This document shows, piece after piece, positions 12,550-24,099 of a DNA stretch of 64,000 nucleotides. The stretch covers positions 118,638,696-118,702,695 of the forward strand of contig CM071568.1 in assembly GCA_036426205.1 (NCBI GenBank). Direction: 5' to 3'. The notes under the pieces were generated by a model that did not search any database, was not told where the DNA came from, and saw only the letters and a program-made list of their open reading frames with translations. The translations under genes and the position numbers were made by a program. This stretch comes from Ascaphus truei. Its lineage: Eukaryota; Chordata; Amphibia; Anura; Ascaphidae. Positions within the stretch are counted from its first letter, which is position 1, and each line of letters starts with the position of its first letter.

Positions 12550-12657
12550 ATCATCCAGGGAAGCCGATCATATCTGGTATCGACTCCCTGACATCTAATA
12601 CATCACAGTTTGTTGATCATTTTTTTCAGAAATATGTTTTGAAACTTCCCTCATATA

Positions 12658-14359
12658 CAGATGCAGCGGCCATAATTTTAACAAATTATGGCGCTGTTTT
12701 CGTGTGCACTGCTGTACTCCACGCGGCATGAATGCGAACAATCGCCCCAGGCACACATGTTTATCGCAGTTGCTTTGTTTGAATTTCATGGATTGTGTGC
12801 AATTAAATACAATGAAACAACAAAGGTGGAGCCCGCACCATCAATAAAAATGCTTAGCCGTGATATATAGTATATGATTGGAGATGTGCTGAGGAATGGT
12901 TGAGAGCAAATACATAAAGAGAAAGAATCCTCGCACGAGCACTCTTCCTCAACTAAATGAAAATAATAAATGTTTATTATATATTGTACAATGAGAGGAA
13001 ATAAGATGTTACACCCTGTAGGTGCTAAGCACTTCTGCTGTTGGTACTGTGCCTAATGTAATTGAAATAGTATCACACATGATTATGACAGAGTGCTAGT
13101 GTACTGTGTGGATGAGAGCTCCCAGGGAGTCCAAACAATATTGCCCTCCAATATAAACCCCCCCTTTTATTGTAGTGGGTGGGAGTATTTGTACCAGGCT
13201 AATAGAGTGACTACCACTGTCTACTGATCCTAAGAGTGGCATAACCTTGAGGTATGGACATGAACCCACTGGGTGATAGTGTGCTCAAATGCCCAAATAT
13301 ACCTTCAAGTATACCCCCACTATTTAGACATAAGTGGTGGGGGAAGGAGAGTAATGGACAGGGCATAAATACACAAGCCTGTTAAGAGGGAAAAAAGAGT
13401 GGGGCAGAGGGACACTGGGGTAAGTAGAGATATACTGATCTCACTTACTCTGCAGCATGAGGTGCCTGCTCAGATATCTGGAGGGTGCCCTATTATGGTA
13501 AACACTGCACCCACACCTTAGTAAAACACATGTTGTGTGGTAAGTCCAAACGGGGATTACCCACACAGCAAAAGCAAACCACTAAATGCTAGTTCCTAGC
13601 TAGTGGATGCCTCCTGGGGCCCACAACTTTGTTTAGCTAGCCCTCAATGCCCTAAGGTAGAATTACCACTGTACACGGAAGCTCTATAGCCGCAGCCTAG
13701 CGCTGTGGTCGCACCTATGATATCACGCGTTGCATCATAAACACCCGACGCACGTTTCGTCTCCGTGGAGATTTCGTCTGGGGTGGGCAGGCATTCATTC
13801 CCCTGCTCCCTTCATACCCACACGGCTGCCGTGATTGGACACTTTGTCATCCAATCAAACGGCTCATCGCTGTCAGTGGGCAGAAAAAGGGGCGGGGCTA
13901 AAGTCCGTCCTGCACAACACTAAAAATCACCCCCTGGTAAAGCATCCAGGGCTGATTAATATAAATGTGTGATACTGTTTCAATTACATTAGGCACTGTA
14001 CCAACAGCAGAAGTGCTTAGCACCTACAGGTTTTAACCTCTTATTTCCTCTCATTGTACAATATATAATAAACATTTATTATTTTCATTTAGTGGAGGAA
14101 GAGTGCTCGTGCGAGGATTCTTTCTCTTTATGTATTTGCAATTAAATACAATGAAATTAATGAATTGTAATGTGTACTGTGCTACTGTGCTACTGTGTCA
14201 ATTTCAGGTGTTTAAAAGCCAGAACACTAAAATGCCATTGTATTCACTCACCTGCACTCACGTCTTAAGGCGGTACGGTTGGAAGAAATCCTGCGCCATG
14301 ACATGGGTATTCCGAGGTATACACCACATGGTTTGTTAAAATAATGGCCGCTGCATCTG
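12658..14359. mobile_element. TIR element with TA duplication (Tc1/mariner-like) inside PLE
   Basis: The ends are inverted copies: CAGATGCAGCGGCCATAATT at left and, as complement, at 14331-14359. TA lies on both sides (12656-12657 and 14360-14361), the duplication typical of Tc1/mariner elements. No transposase was recognised. Most of the interior is a second inverted-repeat element (12817-14140), so the original insert was only about 360 bp, MITE-sized. Confidence 0.65.
12817..14140. repeat. Inner inverted-repeat element flanked by an 18-bp direct repeat
   Basis: Arms of about 170 bp (12905-13081 and 13963-14139) are near-perfect complements, for example GCAAATACATAAAGAGAAAG at left and its complement at right. 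The sequence GCAATTAAATACAATGAAA occurs at 12798-12816 and again at 14140-14158, so it looks like a long target duplication of the insertion. The centre holds CGTTTCGTCTCCGTGGAG (about 13745), a tail motif like those of this window's PLEs. An inverted PLE-derived or foldback insertion is my inference. Confidence 0.55.
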
Positions 14360-14438
14360 TATTATAGTCACCACTTCAGTTCTGAATTTATTTACTGATT
14401 TTATTTGGAAGAATGACTATCGCAGGATCACATGTGAT

Positions 14439-14880
14439 TTGCAGGCACTCTTTACGAGTATCTTAAATTCCAAGGGGATTGAATCAGTCAAGAGTTTTCT
14501 AGGGAAATATACTGACCTCCATGAATTAAGTGTTGTGTTTCTTCTTGAATGTATCTCTTTCATCCTCACTCACAATTATTTTATGTTCTTAGATCAGTTT
14601 TATATTAAGTTATGTGGCTCTGCGATGGGCACATGGTTTGCTTCCAGTTTTGCCAATTTATACATGGGCAATTGGGAGCGCTGCTGTGTCCATCTCAACA
14701 ATCCTTTTCACTCACAGATTATTATTTGGAGGCGTTTCATTGACGACATACTCATCGTCTGGGTGGCTGATAGGGCGTCAATCAATGAATTTTAGTTATA
14801 CCTTAATGACAACGATGATAATTTAAAATTCACATTTAAACAAGATCCTAAATGTGTTGATTTTTTCAATCTTCAATTAG
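14439..14880 (+). pseudogene. PLE reverse transcriptase core, broken
   Basis: The frame reads through AMGTWFASSFANLYMGNWE to the catalytic motif WRRFIDDILIVW; the two Asp codons of FIDD are at 14742-14747. A TAG at 14793-14795 breaks it, after which the same frame continues as LYLNDNDDNLKFTF to a TGA near 14900. In PLEs the RT copies the element RNA after target cleavage. It is too damaged to function. Confidence 0.8.
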
Positions 14881-14899
14881 AGGCACTTATGGATGGCAC

Positions 14900-15691
14900 G
14901 TGAATACCAGCACATTTTTTAAAGACGTAGACTCTAATAGTTTTCTTCAAGTGGCCAGTAATCATTTCAGGGGGTGTATCAACAATATACATTTGGGCCA
15001 GTTCATTAATCGAAGACAGAACTGGAGCCTGGACGATGTTATTGAGAGACAGGCCAGGGAACTTTACAATAAGTTCATTGACAGAGGGGACCATAGAGAT
15101 CTTTTGGACAAATCTCTAAATAAGACCAGGAGAATGGACAGGAAAGATTTATTAATCCAGAAAATGGAAATAATTAGAGCCAATGTAAAATTTCCTTTAT
15201 TAAATACAGATAATATAGAGAATGATGTAGATAATCCACAGGGGAACACAGAAATTAATGATACTGTCTCTATCCCTTTAATTAGTAATTATAACTCCCT
15301 TTGATTCCAGGTTAAAAATATCATCCTTATATAATGGGGAATACTTGAGAGTGACCCCGTATTAGGGGCTGTTATATCATGACCTAAGGTTATTTTCAGG
15401 AAGTCAAGAAACTTCAAAAGTTTTCTGGCTCCATGCAATATCAATATACCATTGATTGAGACCCCTAGCTTGACTTGGCTACCGGAGAGGCCCAAGGGTA
15501 ATTTTGCATGTGGTGGTTGCTTGGCCTGCAGGATGATTCATTCTGACAGAAATACATTTTCCATTATAGGATTGAATGAGGTGTTCAATATCAAACAGTG
15601 CATTACATGCATGACCATCCATGTGGTGTATTATCTGGATTGCCCCTGTGGTCTAGTGCACATAGGATGCACCAAAAGACAACTTAGGTGA
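14900..15691 (+). pseudogene. PLE linker and GIY-YIG nuclease end, broken
   Basis: After a frameshift near 14900 the PLE continues as NTSTFFKDVDSNSFLQVASN and runs to a stop at 15302-15304. A further frame at 15452-15691 carries the Cys pair in CGGCLAC and the nuclease start VVYYLDCPCGLVHIGCTKRQLR. The usual YVG is IGC here and the protein ends right after this motif, so the nuclease is truncated. Confidence 0.75.
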
Positions 15692-15835
15692 AGGATATTG
15701 TAGCATGTGAAGAACATCAGGATAGGTTTTGACAAACATACTGTAGTGTTGACGGTTATTCTAACACAAACCAATGGCAATCGCCAAAAAGACCCAGGTA
15801 CATGCTTTGTACATGCTGGGTTGTGTTTAAGGCAA

Positions 15836-15980
15836 GTTTAAGGCATTTCTGCATTGACTAATGGCCCATCAGATTAACAGTGGGGGTCCCTGGCAGTCCC
15901 ATTCAAACTGAATGGGATTGCCAGGGACCCCTGCTGTGTTAATCCGATGGGTCATTAGTCAATGCAGAAATGTCTTAAAC
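15836..15980. repeat. Near-perfect 70-bp hairpin
   Basis: Left arm 15836-15905 (GTTTAAGGCATTTCTGCATT...) pairs with right arm 15909-15980 (...AATGCAGAAATGTCTTAAAC) with few mismatches and a loop of about 3 bases at CATTCAAACTGAATG. It lies just past the PLE end. Both flanks contain ACCCAGCATGTAC-like words that are also inverted. Confidence 0.85.
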
Positions 15981-16039
15981 TAGCCAGGTTACACCCAGCA
16001 TGTACCCAGCATGTAACCGGGCTAGTTTAAGGCAATACT

Positions 16040-16720
16040 TAGAATACTCGTTGTCTCGTCTGTATGCATATGCACTAAGCGCTGAAAAGTCACTTACCAA
16101 GGCCTTTTCGCCAAAAAAGCCTACTGCTATCTGTAAACCCTGATAAGTCAGTGATAAAAGCTCTTTTCGACAATTTTTTTTACAAGAAAAAAAAAAGCCA
16201 AACGAGTGGCGAGAAGCCACTTATTGTCAGGTTTTCAAACTTGTGCAATTCTAGTAGCCCAGATTAGCTAATTGAGGCTCTAGGATAGAGATTTCCTCTC
16301 AAAATGTCCCACCAGGAAAAGTTGGAAGGAAGGTGGTGAGAAGCTGCCGATAAGCGGTGAGAGGGGACCTAGAATAAAAAAATGCATTTTTCTTGCATCG
16401 GAATGATGTCGGGAGTCACCGGAGCTGATACCCAATAATATCAGCACCGGAAGCCCTGGCATGAATCCGGTGGAATAAAAATGACTTTACAGGAAACGTC
16501 ATTACCTTAGCAGCTAACCGCTAAGGCAAGAAAGGGTTAAGGAACAACAGCAGCTTTATTTGGGGCAGATGGGGTGAGTGAAGCGGGTACTTGGCCCTTC
16601 ACTCACCCCTGTGCCCCTAATCAACATTACAATATATATTAACCATCAATACACAACCCACCTCCTGTGCCCCGACATTTAAGCATTTTTAAATTTTTCA
16701 TACATGGGATTGATACCAGA
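16040..16720. repeat. Foldback-family fragment (left-end type)
   Basis: Parallels 22266-22760 block by block: TATGCA then a GCGCTGA/CAGCGAG word, CGCCAAAAAAGCCTAC, AAGCTG...GATAAGCGGTGAGAGGGGAC, GGAGCTGAT...ATCAGCACCGGA, and CAGCTAACCGCTAAGGCAA followed by GGGTTAA. No coding sequence. Confidence 0.6.
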
Positions 16721-16724
16721 AGCC

Positions 16725-16895
16725 GGCGTAGGTCACCGGGTTGTCCCAGTGGGTGTCCATGGGCCCTACAGGGATCCTAGTGTGGTCCCTGCAGGTTTCT
16801 GAGGCCCTTGGGTTGTCTCTGCGTGTGTCCAGTGGTCCTCAGGTTGTCCCCGTGGGTGTCTGGGTGCCCTCGGTTTGTTCCCACGAGTGCCCAGA
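16725..16895. repeat. Minisatellite, GTGGGTGTC-type units
   Basis: GC-rich repeats of roughly 30-36 bp built on TGGTCCCCGTGGGTGTC plus a CCTCGG or CCTTGGG segment. Preceded by GATTGATACCAGA, as is the second array at 18.57 kb, so both arrays belong to one dispersed family. Confidence 0.65.
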
Positions 16896-16899
16896 GTGC

Positions 16900-17272
16900 T
16901 GAGCATACGTAGGGAGCAATGACCAATGAGTGGATGGGCAAGGTGAAGGCGCGTCCTCAGTACAGGCTGTGATTGGCTGAAGTAGTGCAGGAGATAGGTG
17001 TGGGAAGGATTGCAGATGATGATATGTGACACGGTCCATGCACGCATTGTGCGTGTGTTACGTGTGCGTGCCACGCGCTGATGCTGTCACCGCACGGGCA
17101 CAACCTGGAGGTGGGCCAGGAGATTCCACATTTACCTGTGTGCGTGATGCACGCATGCATGTAGTACAGAGGTTTGTGGAGGGGGACCAGCTGATGTGTT
17201 GCAGGGAGCAGAGCACCCGGTCATGGGCCCAGGTAAGCCGGGAGTGCACTGATGGCGGCGTGACTCCTCACA
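16900..17272 (-). mobile_element. Gypsy 3' LTR, boundary clear on one side
   Basis: On the minus strand a purine tract (complement of 17274-17290, GAAGGGGGGGG-like) is followed by TGTGAGGAGTCACGCC, the arrangement of a polypurine tract and the start of a 3' LTR. It follows directly from the gypsy integrase end at 17.33 kb. The far LTR end was not located; 16900 is approximate. Confidence 0.5.
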
Positions 17273-17330
17273 GTACCCCCCCCTTCGGGAGCGACTTCCA
17301 GGCGACTCCAGGAAGTCTTGAGAGGATTTC

Positions 17331-18254
17331 TCATGTGGAAGCACCGGGAGCATGAAAAGGGTGGTGAAGAATCCAGGAGCGCTCCTCGGGTCCAAAACCC
17401 CTCCAGTGCACCAGATATTGATTTGGTCCTCTGGAGATCCTGGAGTCTACAATGGACTGAACCTCGTACTCCTGTTGGCCATGTACGAGGAGAGGGGCTG
17501 GAGACGAGGGAGAGTTGGAGAAGCGGGAGTTAAGGACAGTCGGTTTCAGCAAGGAGACATGGAACACAGAGGGAATCATCATAGATGAGGGAAGGCGTTG
17601 GCAATATGCCACTGGATTAACCTTCTCCACCATGGAAAAAGGTCCAGGAAACCTGGGTGCCAACTTGGATCCTGCAATGGTGACGGTCTGCCTGAACCTT
17701 CTGTCTAGAAGTTGCCTTCCTAAGATTCTGTTGAATCTTTGTCTATGAATCCTGTAGAAAACAAGTTCTGTTATCCACTGCCGGTACCCAAGAAATAGGT
17801 GTTACAATCGGTAGGAGAGATGCGTGAAACCCATAATTTATTAAAAAAGGCGACTCCATGGTGGACTCGCTGCGCAAATATTGTGCGCAAATTATGATCA
17901 GGGAAGAAGGTCAGTCCAGTTATCCTGAGTGTCTGAGACGAAACAACATACGTATGTCTGACCATTGGTTTGGGGTTGATACCCAGAAAAGTGTAGAGAA
18001 ATAGCCATTTGTTGAGAAAAAGAGCGTCAGAAATGCGAGATGAATTGTGAACCTCGATCAGAGACGATGACCTGTGGTACCCCATGCAGACGAAAAATAT
18101 CTGTGACAAAGACATCTGCTAATTTGGTAGAGTTGGGAAAGCCTTTCAGTGGAACAAAGTGTTCTTGCTTGGAAAAGCGGTCTATGACAACTAAGATGAT
18201 GTTTAGTATTGGTCGTAGTACTCTGCAGTAATGATAATCAGTGCTAGTGTGCAA
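17331..18254 (-). pseudogene. Ty3/gypsy chromovirus integrase fragment
   Basis: On the minus strand 18254-18027 encodes part of the integrase core: [15 protein letters not shown] and [20 protein letters not shown], with the second catalytic Asp in SDRG. 17663-17331 encodes the C-terminal region with [22 protein letters not shown] and a chromodomain-like stretch [32 protein letters not shown]. The part between (about 17.67-18.02 kb) is frameshifted. In chromoviruses the chromodomain steers integration to chromatin. Reverse transcriptase, protease and gag are absent. Confidence 0.85.
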
Positions 18255-18569
18255 TTGTGTGTCTTTGCTCTAAATGCAATGTAACCCATCCCTTATAACC
18301 TTTAATTTTAAATGATATGATATTATTTACCATGTTTATCATTGTACTGCATCACTAATTCCTCTAAAAACATCAATTTGGTGAAGATTAGTGTAAAAGC
18401 GCTAGTTAAATTTAGTTCTTGTTATTTGGTGCTCGTGATTTGAGTGTGCACATATATGCAATATATATACAATAAAATTAAACATTACGTTTATACAATT
18501 GAATTTGTCCCATTCCACTTTAGCCCATAGGATGCCTTAAAAGCCTGGCTGTTTACGATTGATACCAGA

Positions 18570-18840
18570 GGCCTTTAGGGGTCCCTGAGTGGTCCTCGAG
18601 TGGTCCTCATGGGTGTCCGTGTGCCCCCAAGGGCCCCAACGGGGTGCATGGGTGGTCCCCGTGGGTGTCTGGGGTCTTCGAGTGGCCCATGCAAGTGTCC
18701 ATGGGCCTTCAGATGGTCCCCGCAGGTGTCTGGAGGGCCTTGGTTGGTCCCCACAGGTGTCCAGGGGTCCTCGGTTGGTCCAGGGGTCCATGTGGGTGTC
18801 CAGGGGGTCTTCTGATTGTCCCCGCGGGACCCTGCTGGCC
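18570..18840. repeat. Minisatellite, second array
   Basis: About eight diverged units with GTGGGTGTC, CAGGTGTC and GTGGTCC words, preceded by GATTGATACCAGAGGCC. It gives long open frames on both strands that are compositional, not genes. Confidence 0.7.
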
Positions 18841-20060
18841 TGCGGTACCAATCCTGTATCAAAAATTAAAATTTGGAATACATAGCAATAAATACACCTC
18901 CAACCACCAAATACATACAATACAGTAATGGGAAAAATTAACTATTATCCACATATGGATAATAGCTCATTTGCCCATTATAAAATCATACATTAGCCAG
19001 GCAGCAGAAATAAAGTAAATAATCCTTTCTACTTACCCCTGCCATCATGAAGGGCCCTGCAGTATGCTTATAAGGATGCCATGTCCTTAGATGCCAGCAA
19101 GAATACATAAAAATATATAATCTAATGGCCCCTAACCCTTTAATCACCTTAGCAGTTAATAACTACTATAGTAATTAAGGGATTAACCCACCCTCCTTCG
19201 CTACCCACCCGGGAGGCCTAACCACCAACCCGGACCAACTATACTCACCCTGTACCCATTTGTGCTGAACTGAAAATAAATACACAATAAAATAAAATTT
19301 ACAATACATTATAGTACACAGTCGGTAATAAAGCCATATATTGTCACTGTGGTAACCAATGCCTTCAAAGGGGCACAGATAAACACATTGGCAACCAATG
19401 GCAACATAAAAAAATAAAAATTAAATAAAATACACTACAATAAAAACAAACATTAGACAAAAAATGCATTGATTGTCACTGTCGTGAACTATACCCTCAA
19501 TGGGTACAGATAACAACGTTGCCAATTAATAGGCAACATAAAAATTCAATTAAATAAAATACAATAAAAGTGCTTCTTACCATTGCCAGGATGAAGTCCT
19601 TCATCCTCCTCATCCAACTGCAGCAGCAATATCTCTTGACCCACAAAGCAATGATCCTCATCTTGAAGAATAGCACGATGTGCAGAAGTCCACAATCCTC
19701 ATTTGCTTGAAGAGATACCAGTTAGTATATAATTTTATCTTCTTTATTTTCTTCTTATCTTCATCCTTGTCTTCATTCTTCTCTTGAACAGGTCCAGTAG
19801 GAGATGTTGCCACATCGTCTTCTTCCTGTCAAATGAGAAGTGATAGGCTTTACAGTATACAGTATAAGGCCTGTGACGTCACATATGATGGACAAATGGT
19901 ACATATGTCTGTGGATTGGGAATTTATAAAAATCCGAGCGGATTAATTAAAATCTACCATTGAATACAAACCGGATAGATTTTTAAGAATCCAAATGTAA
20001 TGTTTCCAACTCTCTTTCAAATGTCTCTCTCCATCTCTCTGATCAAATGAACTGGTGAAT
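18841..20060. repeat. Foldback-family fragment (internal type)
   Basis: Follows the order of 23080-23600: GGCCTGCRGTACCAAT, TATTATCCACA...GGATAATAG, CTTACCC...TGCC, and CCCTAACCC..TTAATCACC..TAGCAGTTAATAACTACTATAGTAATTAAGGG, then GGGAGGCCTAACCACC. Two near-repeats with GGCAACATAAAAA lie at about 19370-19560. No gene seen. Confidence 0.6.
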
Positions 20061-20329
20061 ACAAATCCGCAAAAAATAATCACTATTTCTAAGAATAACC
20101 CACGGCTACTCTGTGAAATAATGTAGAGTTACATTTCTCCAGATGTTAGTACTAATTATTTGCAAACATTCTACCAAATATTGCATAGCCATCAAACACC
20201 TTGGATATATGCTAATTTAAGTAATTTAAATATACTTTGCCTATTCAAATTATCATATAATGTAGGTATCTTACGTGTGTTCCTTTTTATGTACAGGTAT
20301 TTTTCCATATTTTGTATGTAGCTGGGTCC

Positions 20330-21365
20330 CCTCTTACCTCCTGGCCGGGGAGGGGGAAGGCTGCAGATACACCTGGGTGCCGTGCAAGCTCAGCGACAGT
20401 GCCGGGCGGCGGGCGGCACCATGTTGGATATTGCACATGTGTATGGATTGTCTCCCGCACGCGCAGTGAATAGTTGCAGTGGCCATCTTACAGAATTGCT
20501 CCGCAAGGGACTACATGTCCCAAGAGCCTTAGGGGCGCCTTCCAAATATACAGTTTGGCACAAAGGAACCGTGTGCTCAGTCGGGAGCAGGGCTGCAAGG
20601 GGTGAGGACATGTTCAGGGTGCCAGTAGCCCCTGAATTAGGTCAGATCTACCCTGCAGGCCCCAGATAGGCCTCTAGCCCTGTAAGCTTGTAGTGCTGTA
20701 AGGAAGGCCCCCAGGTAGGGCCGCTCCTCTTTAGTGAATTACAGCATTTGTACACCAGTTATCGGATGCCACGTGGTGACTTGAGGCCTGCAGTCTTGGA
20801 CCAGAGCACACAAACGGAGACACTCCACCTAGAGCTCACTCAAGATGTGGATGCCGCTGGCAAGAAGAGAGAGAGAAGATTCAGCAGATCCGCATAGGGG
20901 GCTTACATTGTGGTTCTGCAGATTCACCATCTCCCATCTACCCTGGTCTGACCTGAGACCAGGAAAGTACCCACATGCTCCACCAGCCTTACACAGGGGG
21001 TAGAGCTACTCCACACACATTTTGGGTGGGCTGTGCTTTGTGGACACCTGGTGGGTAGGTGCCCAGAGCACACTCATAACTTTGGGGGAACCTCACCATG
21101 GTGTGGACATTGTGGGGGACTTGGTGTGGGGCATATATCATGTGGGTATTGTGTAGGGTAATACTGTTATGTGTTATTATTATTAGTAGAGTACTTGTAA
21201 ACTGTTACATTATACCTGTGTGGTGTGTATTACTATTCTTGTATTGGTTCCTGTGAGGGTTTATCCAGCTGCGCTAGGATCCCTCCCAGGTGGAGGCACT
21301 GTATCCAGATGACAGGCTCCCAGCTGCGGAGGCTCAGGCCTTCTGTTAGTCACAGGTAAAGACAG
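20330..21365 (+). mobile_element. CpG-rich LTR-like repeat, copy 2
   Basis: Plus-strand copy of the repeat at 300-1435. It has CGCACGCGCAGTGAATAG near 20455, GGGACTACATGTCCCAAGAG near 20508, and GGATCCCTCCCAGGTGGAGG near 21270 followed by GCTGCGGAGGCTCAGG. Open frames in the CpG-rich part have no recognisable domain. The repeat ends were not defined. Confidence 0.45.
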
Positions 21366-21389
21366 CACACGTAGTTCCCTTAGTTATAG

Positions 21390-22268
21390 GGAAAGGGGGA
21401 TACATGTATAAAGTGTGTTTGGGGAGAAATAATTCCTTCTCTCTCTCAGCAGTGTTAAGTGAGTTAAACAATGGCTGTTGTTTTTGCGTATGATTAGCTT
21501 TGTGGATATGATTTCAGCTCAGGTAAAATAACATTGGTTACTATTGTAACATGGTATGTCCAGCTGTATCTGTTCCTATCAACCCAGTGTATCTGCTGTG
21601 TACGCCCTGTTAAGATCCAGGCATTAGCAGCTTAATCTGTGGGCCCTTGAACTCCCTTCCTGCTTCCCCAGAAAGTGAAAGAAGGTAGGTGGTATCTCAT
21701 GGCCTGTGTACAACCCCTTGTAGGTGGGTACAGTCCATGAGCCCGCCCCTTCCAGAAGTTTCAAAGGGGAGTAGGCTCAAGTTAGTGGCAGTTCCTCTCA
21801 GCTCCTCATGGAGTGAGAAGGTAGAGGATTTCCTCTCAGCTCCTCATGGAGTGAGGAGGTAGGAGCAGTCTTCCTCTCCTCCTTGGAGAGCGAGGATGCA
21901 GGAGTGTGTCCCTCCTTGATCCTTGGCTAGGTTGAAGGAGGGTGAGTTGATGGTGGGAACTGTGAGTCTTCCCCATTGCGGGTTAAGCTTGTTCACTTGG
22001 TTGGCTAGTCAAGACCACCTGGAGCAGTGGAAGATAAGCACCGTTCAGAAATCCTGTGGCGTAAGCAGAAGAATATGCTGCTAAGCTGATTGATGCTGAA
22101 TAAAGATCCTGCAAATATATCTCAGCATAAGGTGTCAGTTTCTGGGCTGGGTGAAGGTATATGTGTAGTGATGGGGGCCAATGCCTGCACTTCGTGGGAG
22201 CCGTCACTACTGGAGGCACTGATAACACCAAGATGAACCAGAATCCTGTGAGAGGCAGTCCTGTCCTA
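21390..22268 (+). mobile_element. Unclassified LTR-like sequence
   Basis: Non-coding sequence with an AATAAA at about 22100 and, at about 21790-21900, a short tandem repeat with TTCCTCTCAGCTCCTCATGG twice and a diverged third copy. It is cut at 22268 by the foldback element; sequence after 30923 may be its continuation. The LTR call is tentative. Confidence 0.3.
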
Positions 22269-22712
22269 GGGGCCTATGCAGAGAGCAGCGAGAAGCCCAA
22301 TCTCGCCAGTTTTTTGCCAAAAATACCTACAGCAATTTAGTAAATGGTGAGAAACTAGCGAGATGAGGAAAATCCGCCAGTTTTAAAACCCGCCGTATGC
22401 AGGTAGCCCCAATCAGCATCTCGCTGCTGATCGCGCCAATAAAATGGAGAGATGTTCTCCAAATAGCTCCGACAAAAAAAGTTGGCAAGAAGCTGGAGCT
22501 GAGCGGTGATAGGGGACATAAAAAAAAATCAGCCCTTTTCCTGGCTCGGATAGATGCAGGGGGGCTCCAGAGCTGATTCCCATTAATACCAGCACCGGAC
22601 CCCCCCGGCATGGATCCGAGCCAGGAAAACTGCATGTACAGGCCACTTCATTACTTTAGCGGCTAACCGCTAAGGCAATGAAGGGGTTAACCCACCGTGC
22701 CAGCTTTATTGT

Positions 22713-22925
22713 GGGTAGCGGGGGTGGGTGAAGGGGGTATTTGGCCCTGGGTGTGAGTTTAGGGCTTGCGGGGGGGTTGCGGGTGCAGTTAACCCATTCA
22801 CGACCGTATCAGTTAATACCGCTACGGTCATGAAGGGGTTAAGCCCTCCCGCTACCCCCCGCAAGCCCTAAACAAACCACCGTTGGGGCTAATACCCCCT
22901 TCATCAACCCCGCTACCCACAATTA
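22713..22925. repeat. Local hairpin in foldback left arm
   Basis: TGGGTAGCGGGGGTGGGTGA, TTAGGGCTTGCGGGGGG and GGTTAACC-type words on the left are answered by their complements to 22925. The centre near 22810-22840 contains ACCGTA..TACGGT. Confidence 0.7.
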
Positions 22926-23283
22926 AAAAATACTCACACACAGCAGCCCCATCCTAAATAAATAAATAACTGTAAATAAATAAATAAATTAATATAAATA
23001 TATATATATATAAATATATATATATAACAACAACCCCTACAACCCCTAACATACACATATATGCACATCAATGATACTATAGGCCGGCGGGGGCCCTCGG
23101 GTGTTACCCGCAGGCCTGCAGTACCAATTATGTGCCCCCCCCCAAATTAATGAATAAACACATACATACTTTTAAAGAAATAACCCCCCCCCCCCCCTAA
23201 CACATACAGTATAGTTATGGCCACAATTACTATTATCCACAAAGGGATAATAGTGAATGTGCCCATTTAAAATACATAAACAG

Positions 23284-23952
23284 CAATAAATACATTAAAT
23301 ACATAAGGCACTTACCCATTACCGGTTGCCACAATGAAGGCCATCCTCATCTTCATCCTTCCCATGCCCCCTCCGCTGCTGCAAAACAGACACAACAATG
23401 AAAACATCCAATGTAATGTCCCCTAACCCCTTAATCACCATAGCGGTTATTAACCACTACAGTCATTAAGGGGTTAACCCACCCTCACCCACTACTCGGG
23501 ACGCCTACTTACCCTCCCACACTAACCCCCCACCCCGTGAGGCCTAACCACCCTCACCCACTACCCACAAGGGAGGCCTACCCACATACCGTTGGGGAAC
23601 ACTTCCCCCCCACCCCCCCAACACCTACAGTACAATTATGTGCAAAATAACTATTATTCAGATAGGGATAATAGATTATTTGCCCATTATTAAAAACATT
23701 AACTAGCATATTCAAATAAATTAAGTATTACTGACCTTATCAATAAGAAGTCTCAGTCGCCAGCAACATCCTTGTCTTGCCCACAAAAAACATTGCCAAA
23801 ACAAAGCCAATACATTGCAATTACATTCAGATATCAATTAACCACTTAAATACCATATCGGATAATAACTGCAAAGGTAATTAAGGGGTTAAGCCACACC
23901 GGGCCGATACCCACCCTTCACCCATGAATTTGTACATTGGCTTCATCATGCA
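23284..23952. repeat. Left 670-bp arm of foldback
   Basis: Complement of 29402-30070 with high similarity over its whole length, for example CCGCTGCTGCAAAACAGAC..., GTGAGGCCTAACCACCCTCA and CCATGAATTTGTACATTGGC here against their complements there. Confidence 0.85.
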
Positions 23953-23984
23953 AATTATCATATATATAGATATTATATACATAT

Positions 23985-24017
<33 letters not shown>

Positions 24018-24099
24018 CAAATATATATAATATAATATATATTATATAATAATAAAATAATATATATATATAGATATATATATATATATAACACACACA

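Larger units (their letters stand above)
12550..15715 (+). mobile_element. Penelope-like element, split by a nested insertion
   Basis: The 5'-truncated PLE starts near 12550 with the reverse-transcriptase stretch HPGKPIISGIDSLTSNTSQF (12555-12620), then YVLKLPSYT, and breaks off at 12657. It resumes at 14360 and continues through the catalytic RT part and the GIY-YIG nuclease to about 15710. The gap is filled by the TIR element at 12658-14359. Relatives in the window are at 33-44 kb and 54-61 kb, both on the minus strand. Confidence 0.8.

Noticed and set aside
12069..12731. 220-codon frame
   Set aside because: CT-rich, Pro/Leu/Phe-biased sequence without domain; only its end overlaps a true PLE RT segment, which runs in the same direction but starts near 12550.
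18537..18928. Overlapping frames on both strands near 18.5-18.9 kb
   Set aside because: They lie in a GC-rich minisatellite and are all open because of composition.
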